From the NCBI GenBank assembly GCA_964347475.1, contig CAYFYY010000010.1, positions 1 through 64,000 of the forward strand: DNA of 64,000 nucleotides, given 5' to 3'. The translations under genes were made by a program, and so were the position numbers. This DNA is from GCA-020356105 sp964347475. Lineage in GTDB: Bacteria; Pseudomonadota; Alphaproteobacteria; UBA8366; JADFVY01. The notes under the pieces were generated by a model, which made no database searches, was not told where the DNA came from, and saw only the letters and a program-made list of their open reading frames with translations. Numbering within the stretch: position 1 is the first letter of the stretch; every line of letters starts with the position of its first letter. Positions 59,844-64,000 of the stretch are shown piece by piece.

Positions 59844-60794
59844 ATGAAAAGGTTCAAGAATGTGCTCGTTATTTACGACGACGCGATCGGCGGAGATGAC
59901 GCGCTCACCCAGGCCGTGGCGCTGAGTATCGAGAACCAAGCCCGACTGACGATCGCAACGATCCTTCGCGACGGGCAGGGCGCCAGCCTGCGCGCCGAAG
60001 CTGAGAAACGCAATGAACGGCTGGTGGCGGGCGGGCGGCATGCCGGTGTCAGGGAGGTCGGTGGCCTTGTTCTGACGGGTATTCCTTTCGAGGCGATCAT
60101 TCGCCGGGTCATGCGGCAACACCACGACCTGGTGATCATTAGCGCCGAGGCGGGGAAAACCCGTCGTGACGTGTTTTTCGGAGGCGCCGCGGCACATCTC
60201 ATCAGAAAGTGTCCCTGTCCCGTTTGGGTGATCAGGCCGGGCCAGGCCGTTCCCTACAAGAGTATTCTTGCCGCCATTGACCCGAAGCCGGATCTGCCCC
60301 ATGACCATCTCAACGTGAAGATCATGGATTTGGCGGCGTCGCTGGCATCGCGCGATCAGGCCCAGCTGCATGTCGTCCATGCCTGGGACGTCGATGGCAG
60401 GGACCTCGACTCAATCAAGTCGGAAATCAGTGCACAGCGGCGTGAGGCGATCCTCCAGAGACACGAAGCCAAGCATCAGCGCGCGGCAAATGAACTGCTG
60501 GCGCGCTATCCGATGGACAAGATCAGCAATCGTCTGCACCTACCCCGCGACCTGCCGGAACGCGCCATCGTCAGCCTGACGGAACGCGAACAGGTCGATC
60601 TTGTCGTAATGGGTACGGAAGGGCGATTCGGCCTTCACGGTTTCATTCTCGGCAACGCCGTGGAAGCCGTACTGCGTTCCGTGAAGTGCGGCATTCTGGC
60701 CGTGAAACCCGATAATTTCGAAACACCGGTCGCGCTGCCGGACACGGTCCTTGTCGGGACCAGCAATATGGAATCACCGGGCCGAGCCGCCTAG
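59844..60794 (+). CDS. Universal stress protein with two Usp domains
   Basis: This 316-residue protein is built of two tandem Usp folds. Domain 1 runs to about 140 (KNVLVIYDDAIGG; VRKC-like end with CPCPVWVIRPG) and domain 2 from about 145 (YKSILAAIDPKPD; DLVVMGTEGRFGLHGFILGNAVEAVLRSVKCGILAVKP, carrying the G-x2-G-x9-G(S/N) ATP-binding loop, here read in parts). Tandem forms respond to stress and energy state. GGGAGACACG precedes the ATG. It lies divergent to the OxyR-like regulator and is followed by nhaA after 82 bp, suggesting a stress-response cluster. Confidence 0.88.
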   Translation: MKRFKNVLVIYDDAIGGDDALTQAVALSIENQARLTIATILRDGQGASLRAEAEKRNERLVAGGRHAGVREVGGLVLTGIPFEAIIRRVMRQHHDLVIISAEAGKTRRDVFFGGAAAHLIRKCPCPVWVIRPGQAVPYKSILAAIDPKPDLPHDHLNVKIMDLAASLASRDQAQLHVVHAWDVDGRDLDSIKSEISAQRREAILQRHEAKHQRAANELLARYPMDKISNRLHLPRDLPERAIVSLTEREQVDLVVMGTEGRFGLHGFILGNAVEAVLRSVKCGILAVKPDNFETPVALPDTVLVGTSNMESPGRAA

Positions 60795-60876
60795 CGTATC
60801 GCCCGAACTCACTGATTTTCAACGGATTTCTTGCACTGACAGGTGCCCGAGCGGGCGCAATCTTCGGGAGGCAGAG

Positions 60877-62130
60877 ATGAAAGCGACATTGGCAAAAGCG
60901 GTGGATATCAAGCGCGGTGCGCAGGCGTTCTTCCAACACGAGGCCGCCGGCGGGATCGTGCTGATGGCTGCCGCGGCTGCCGCGCTGGCGCTCGACAATT
61001 CGCCGTTGAGCTGGCTGTACGACATGTTGTTGGGCACGCCCGTCATTTTCCAGATCGGCGCGCTTGCGATCGACAAGCCGCTTCTGCTCTGGATCAATGA
61101 CGGCTTGATGGCGATCTTCTTTTTCCTCGTCGGCCTCGAGATCAAACGCGAAATCGTCGACGGCAGGCTGTCGAGCGTGCAGAAGGCGTCGCTGCCGGTC
61201 CTGGCGGCCATTGGCGGCATGGTTGTCCCCGCCTTGATTTACATCTCGGTGAACTGGGGCGATCCCGAAGCGCTGCGAGGCTGGGCAGTGCCGACGGCGA
61301 CCGACATCGCGTTTGCCCTCGGCGTGCTTGCGCTCTTGGGCTCGCGCGTCCCGGCGGCTCTGAAAGTCTTTCTCCTGGCGCTGGCCATTATCGACGATCT
61401 GGGCGCCATCATCATCATTGCGGTGTTCTACACCTCGCAGCTCTCCCTCGGCGTTCTCGGAATCGCCGCGCTCGGCATTTCGGTGCTCGCCTATCTCAAC
61501 AGCCGTGGCGTGCAACGCGTTGCTCCGTACCTTGTCACGGGGCTGATTATCTGGGTATGTGTCCTGAAATCGGGCGTTCACGCGACCTTGGCCGGTGTGG
61601 TCGTGGCCCTGTTCATTCCCCTGAAGACCCCTGAGGACGCGCAAGAGTCCCCGCTGAAACGGATCGAGCACGGGCTCGCCCCATGGGTGGCGTTCGGGGT
61701 CATGCCGGTCTTCGCCTTTGCCAATGCTGGCGTGGCGCTGCACACCCTGTCGCTGGGCGACCTGTTCGCCGGAATCCCGCTCGGCATTCTCGCGGGCCTG
61801 TTTGTGGGCAAGCAGCTGGGTATTTTCGGCAGCATCTGGCTGGCGGTGAAGCTTGGCGTTTCCCGCCTGCCGGAGGGTGTCGGCTGGCTGCAGATATATG
61901 GCGTTTCCGCGCTTGCCGGCATCGGCTTCACGATGAGCCTGTTCATCGGCACGCTGGCGTTCTCGGGCCCCGACCATGCCGTCGCCGTCCGCCTTGGCGT
62001 GCTTGCCGGCTCCGTGATGTCGGCCCTGCTGGGGTATGCCGTCCTGCGGTTCTCGGCGGAGCCGGTCGGCAGCCGGTCCGACGACAGGTCCTTTAGCGGC
62101 GGGCGCGTCGCCGACCGGTCACCGGCCTGA
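60877..62130 (+). CDS. nhaA: Na+/H+ antiporter NhaA
   Basis: This 417-residue antiporter has about 11-12 spans. It shows FFFLVGLEIKREIVDG near 90, TATDIAFALGVLALLG near 140, and LAIIDDLGAIIIIAVFYTS near 170 with the paired aspartates of the cation site (Asp163/164 in E. coli). It also has GIGFTMSLFIGTLAF near 355. It exchanges Na+ for H+ and is active at alkaline pH. Start 60877 (MKATLAKAVD) has GGGAGGCAGAG just before it; the longer frame from 60751 overlaps the stress protein. The order oxyR-like, Usp, nhaA suggests a shared stress context. Confidence 0.96.
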   Translation: MKATLAKAVDIKRGAQAFFQHEAAGGIVLMAAAAAALALDNSPLSWLYDMLLGTPVIFQIGALAIDKPLLLWINDGLMAIFFFLVGLEIKREIVDGRLSSVQKASLPVLAAIGGMVVPALIYISVNWGDPEALRGWAVPTATDIAFALGVLALLGSRVPAALKVFLLALAIIDDLGAIIIIAVFYTSQLSLGVLGIAALGISVLAYLNSRGVQRVAPYLVTGLIIWVCVLKSGVHATLAGVVVALFIPLKTPEDAQESPLKRIEHGLAPWVAFGVMPVFAFANAGVALHTLSLGDLFAGIPLGILAGLFVGKQLGIFGSIWLAVKLGVSRLPEGVGWLQIYGVSALAGIGFTMSLFIGTLAFSGPDHAVAVRLGVLAGSVMSALLGYAVLRFSAEPVGSRSDDRSFSGGRVADRSPA

Positions 62131-62236
62131 GGCCTGGCGTCGCCCTCGCGGGATGCGCCCGACGCGGTGAATCCAGGGCCGGCCAGCGGTTGAGGTCAGC
62201 GGATCCTGGGGTGTCGGCGAGGCCCGGCGAGGGTCA

Positions 62237-62794
62237 TCATTTCTCGCGGCGCAACGTGATGTCGACCATCAGAGAGCCGGCCAGCGCCTCGAGCGCGTGG
62301 CGCAGCTCGTCACCACTTAAGCCGGCCGGTACGCGGACCTGCGCCTCGGCATAGAACATCTGGCCGCCGCTCATCGGCGCCTCGCGGATGTCGGTCTCCA
62401 TGTCTTCGACGCTGACGCCGCGCTCGGCGAGGCAATGGGTGATGTCGCGCAGGATTCCGGGCTGGTCCGGGCCGACGAGGTCGAGGGTGTATAAGGCGCC
62501 TTCGGGCGGCGCGGCCCTCTTCGCCGGCGCCTTTCCGGGCTCTCCCGCCGGCTCCCCGGCGTCCTCGACGGTCAGGTGGAAGCCTTCCTTCTCGAGCGCC
62601 GCCAGCGCCTTCTTGAGGGCGGAAACCTTCTTCGGCGGAATCTCGACGCGGGCAATTCCGGCGAACTTCTCGGCCAGATGGGCCATGCGGCTGTCCAGCC
62701 AGTTGCCGCCCTCCGCGGCCACCGTCTCGGACAACCGCTCCACGAGGCCGGGCCGATCCTCGGCGATGAAGGTCAAAACGAGTGTCTTTGCCAT
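62237..62794 (-). CDS. GcvR-like protein with two ACT domains
   Basis: This 185-residue protein has two ACT domains: residues ~4-80 (TLVLTFIAEDRPGLVERLSETVAAEGGNW split) and ~100-180 (LYTLDLVGPDQPGILRDITHCLAERGVSVEDMETD split). A linker rich in Ala, Pro and Gly joins them. This is the layout of the glycine cleavage repressor GcvR, which binds an amino acid. Start 62794 (MAKTLVLTFI) has GGGGGA upstream; the frame to 62848 is not needed. It is adjacent to a DUF1684 gene, not to gcv genes. Role in amino-acid sensing is inferred from the family. Confidence 0.85.
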   Translation of the reverse strand: MAKTLVLTFIAEDRPGLVERLSETVAAEGGNWLDSRMAHLAEKFAGIARVEIPPKKVSALKKALAALEKEGFHLTVEDAGEPAGEPGKAPAKRAAPPEGALYTLDLVGPDQPGILRDITHCLAERGVSVEDMETDIREAPMSGGQMFYAEAQVRVPAGLSGDELRHALEALAGSLMVDITLRREK

Positions 62795-62910
62795 GATGGG
62801 TGTCCCCCTGCCGGTGCGCGGCGCGACCTGTCCGGGCGACATTAGCAACCGTTCGTCCCCTTCGCCAGTGCGGTTGTCGGCCAGGATGTGCAGGGCAGGG
62901 CGTGCCGTCG

Positions 62911-63564
62911 TCAGGCGAGCCTTTCGCCGCCCCGCACCGGTGCGGGCAGCCGGTTGCCGGGCGGTGCCAGCGGGCAGGTCCAGTCCGGCGAATGGGCGCA
63001 GGACGGGTGGTAGGCGAAGTTGAAGTCGAGCACCAGACGGCCGTCCTCGACGCCGAGATCGGCGCCCTTGATCGAGTCCAGGAGATAACGGCCGGCGCCG
63101 AAGGTCTCATCGCCCGAGGTGGCGTCGGTGAAGGGAAGGAACAGGCCGCCGCCATAGCCGGCGATCCAGTAGACGGTGAGCTCGCCGCCCAGGGCGGGGG
63201 CGAGACCCTCGGTGCGGCCGGCGGGCGCCAGCCGCACCGTCCCGTCCATGCCGAGCTCGACGCGCTCCTCGGCGCGATCCGTCACCGCACCCAGCGCCGC
63301 GGTGAAACGCAGCGACGGATCGTAGGGGTAGCAGGGCAGGCCGCGGAACCCGGCGCGGGCCGCTTCCGGCAGGGGCGATTGCGGATGATCGGCGAACAGG
63401 GCGTCGCGCGTGCGCCGCCAGTCCTCCCAGGCGATCGCCGGGTCCGACGCGCCGCGGATGCGGGCGTAAAGGGCAGCGACCTGGCGGCGCCAGTCGGCCA
63501 GTTGCAGGGCGGGGTTTTCGGGAGCGGTGGCCGGCGGGCGGCTCGCGATCGGTTCTCCGAGCAT
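62911..63564 (-). CDS. DUF1684-family protein
   Basis: This 217-residue protein matches the DUF1684 family: ADWRRQVAALYARIR, then DWRRTRDALFADHPQSPL near 45, YPYDPSLRF, GGELTVYWIAGYGGGLFLPFTDATSGDETFGAGRYLLD (read in parts) and DFNFAYHPSCAHSPDWTCPLAPPGNRLPAPVR at the C terminus. The family is widespread but has no established activity; the C-terminal PSCAHSPDWTCPLAP block is conserved. Start 63564 (MLGEPIASRP) is chosen because the longer frame to 63993 is antisense to imuA. It is divergent from imuA, with the SOS box between them. Confidence 0.85.
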   Translation of the reverse strand: MLGEPIASRPPATAPENPALQLADWRRQVAALYARIRGASDPAIAWEDWRRTRDALFADHPQSPLPEAARAGFRGLPCYPYDPSLRFTAALGAVTDRAEERVELGMDGTVRLAPAGRTEGLAPALGGELTVYWIAGYGGGLFLPFTDATSGDETFGAGRYLLDSIKGADLGVEDGRLVLDFNFAYHPSCAHSPDWTCPLAPPGNRLPAPVRGGERLA

Positions 63565-63662
63565 GGCGGGCAGACTCGCAGTTGGCGGTCGCGTCGCCAA
63601 CGGCCGATCACGGGAATGTGAACGGGAGGGCTCCGCTTGACTCCATTTGCGGTTCCGCGTTA

Positions 63663-63677
63663 GAACAAAACAGGAAC
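63663..63677 (+). promoter_or_regulatory. LexA (SOS) box GAAC-N7-GAAC
   Basis: GAACAAAACAGGAAC: an exact GAAC-N7-GAAC direct repeat, the alphaproteobacterial LexA site (GTTC-N7-GTTC on the other strand). It lies 14 bp before the imuA-like ATG at 63692, where LexA would block transcription until DNA damage. Confidence 0.8.
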
Positions 63678-63691
63678 AAACTGCACGACGG

Positions 63692-64000
63692 ATGGCCGAC
63701 ATGACCCGCTGGACCAGCCGGGATCGCCTCGAATCGCTCCGCACCGCGGTGGCGCGTATCGAGCGCGGGCCGACGGCGCGGGCTGGCGTGCTGCCGCTCG
63801 GCGTCCCGGTGATCGACGCGTCGCTCGGCGAGGGTGGCCTGCGCATTGGCGCGCTGCATGAGGTCGCGGGGCCGGCGGCGGACGGGTTTGCGGCCGTGCT
63901 GGCCGGGCGGCTGGCGGCAAGCGCCGGCGGGACGGTGCTGTGGTGCATGGCTGGGCAGCGATGCGGCGCGCTCCACCCGCCGGGCCTCGCCATGCTCGGG
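63692..64000 (+). CDS. imuA: ImuA-family mutagenesis protein, N-terminal part
   Basis: The gene runs off the right edge; 103 residues are visible, open throughout. The sequence fits the ImuA/RecA-like family: LESLRTAVARIERG near residue 14, LPLGVPVIDASLGEGGLRIGALHEVAG near 38-64 (read in parts), and TVLWCMAGQRCGALHPPGL near 84, the family's degenerate Walker region. ImuA acts with ImuB and DnaE2 in damage-induced mutagenesis. An in-frame ATG at 63701 is an alternative start. The LexA box just upstream is strong support. imuB and dnaE2 should follow beyond the window. Confidence 0.78.
   Translation, partial: MADMTRWTSRDRLESLRTAVARIERGPTARAGVLPLGVPVIDASLGEGGLRIGALHEVAGPAADGFAAVLAGRLAASAGGTVLWCMAGQRCGALHPPGLAMLG

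Noticed and set aside
1..64000. tRNA, rRNA, CRISPR or insertion sequence
   Set aside because: No cloverleaf with a TTC arm, no regular repeat-spacer array and no transposase-like reading frame were seen in the gaps.

Overview
The window is GC-rich chromosomal DNA, almost entirely coding, from an alphaproteobacterium, most likely of the Rhodospirillales type. This rests on the hisZ-purA order, an RpoH-type sigma factor, a GAAC-N7-GAAC LexA box in front of an imuA-like gene (the alphaproteobacterial SOS motif), DmdC-like acyl-CoA dehydrogenase and TRAP/peptide uptake genes. No rRNA, tRNA, CRISPR array, prophage or insertion sequence was seen.

Layout. 1-4752: the distal part of a formate dehydrogenase (FDH) operon: end of the catalytic subunit, Fe-S subunit, small lipoprotein, cytochrome b subunit, secreted PepSY-like protein, a seven-bladed WD40/cytochrome c fusion and a 43-residue membrane protein. 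4798-12000: an MlaC-like lipid carrier, a cysteine hydrolase, an acyl-CoA synthetase, folP-folK, a small XRE regulator and an acyl-CoA dehydrogenase. 12161-20197: four consecutive paralogous membrane PAS histidine kinases with no response regulator. 20211-24809: FAD-linked oxidase, amidase, Sua5 and an unknown periplasmic protein. 24810-25598: a 789-bp non-coding region with a dispersed-type inverted repeat and a candidate minus-strand small RNA.

25599-32306: tartrate/malate dehydrogenase-like enzyme, M24 peptidase, MaoC-like hydratase and two tandem SLC13-type permeases with internal TrkA-C domains. 32451-39208: serC-serA, an FG-GAP protein, hisZ, purA and a cyclophilin-fold protein. 39400-45103: a catabolic module (Crp-type regulator, SDR, orphan TRAP binding protein, aldehyde dehydrogenase, beta-hydroxyacid dehydrogenase) with a perfect TGTCA-N6-TGACA palindrome in its control region. 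45234-50046: rpoH, rluD, a small membrane protein, threonine aldolase, an unknown Cys-rich protein and a DOMON-like protein. 50052-58694: a NamZ-type exo-muramidase next to a complete peptide-type ABC transporter and an alpha/beta hydrolase. The transporter has a strong promoter, a LacI-like palindrome, and an ATPase carrying a DnaJ-like zinc finger. 58742-62130: an OxyR-like regulator lacking the peroxidatic cysteine, a universal stress protein and NhaA. 62237-64000: a GcvR-like ACT protein, a DUF1684 protein and the start of imuA.

The most unusual items are the kinase array, the zinc-finger ABC ATPase, the WD40-cytochrome fusion, the OxyR variant with a matching operator, and the candidate structured RNA near 25.3 kb. 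Function assignments come from motifs read by eye; no database search was run.
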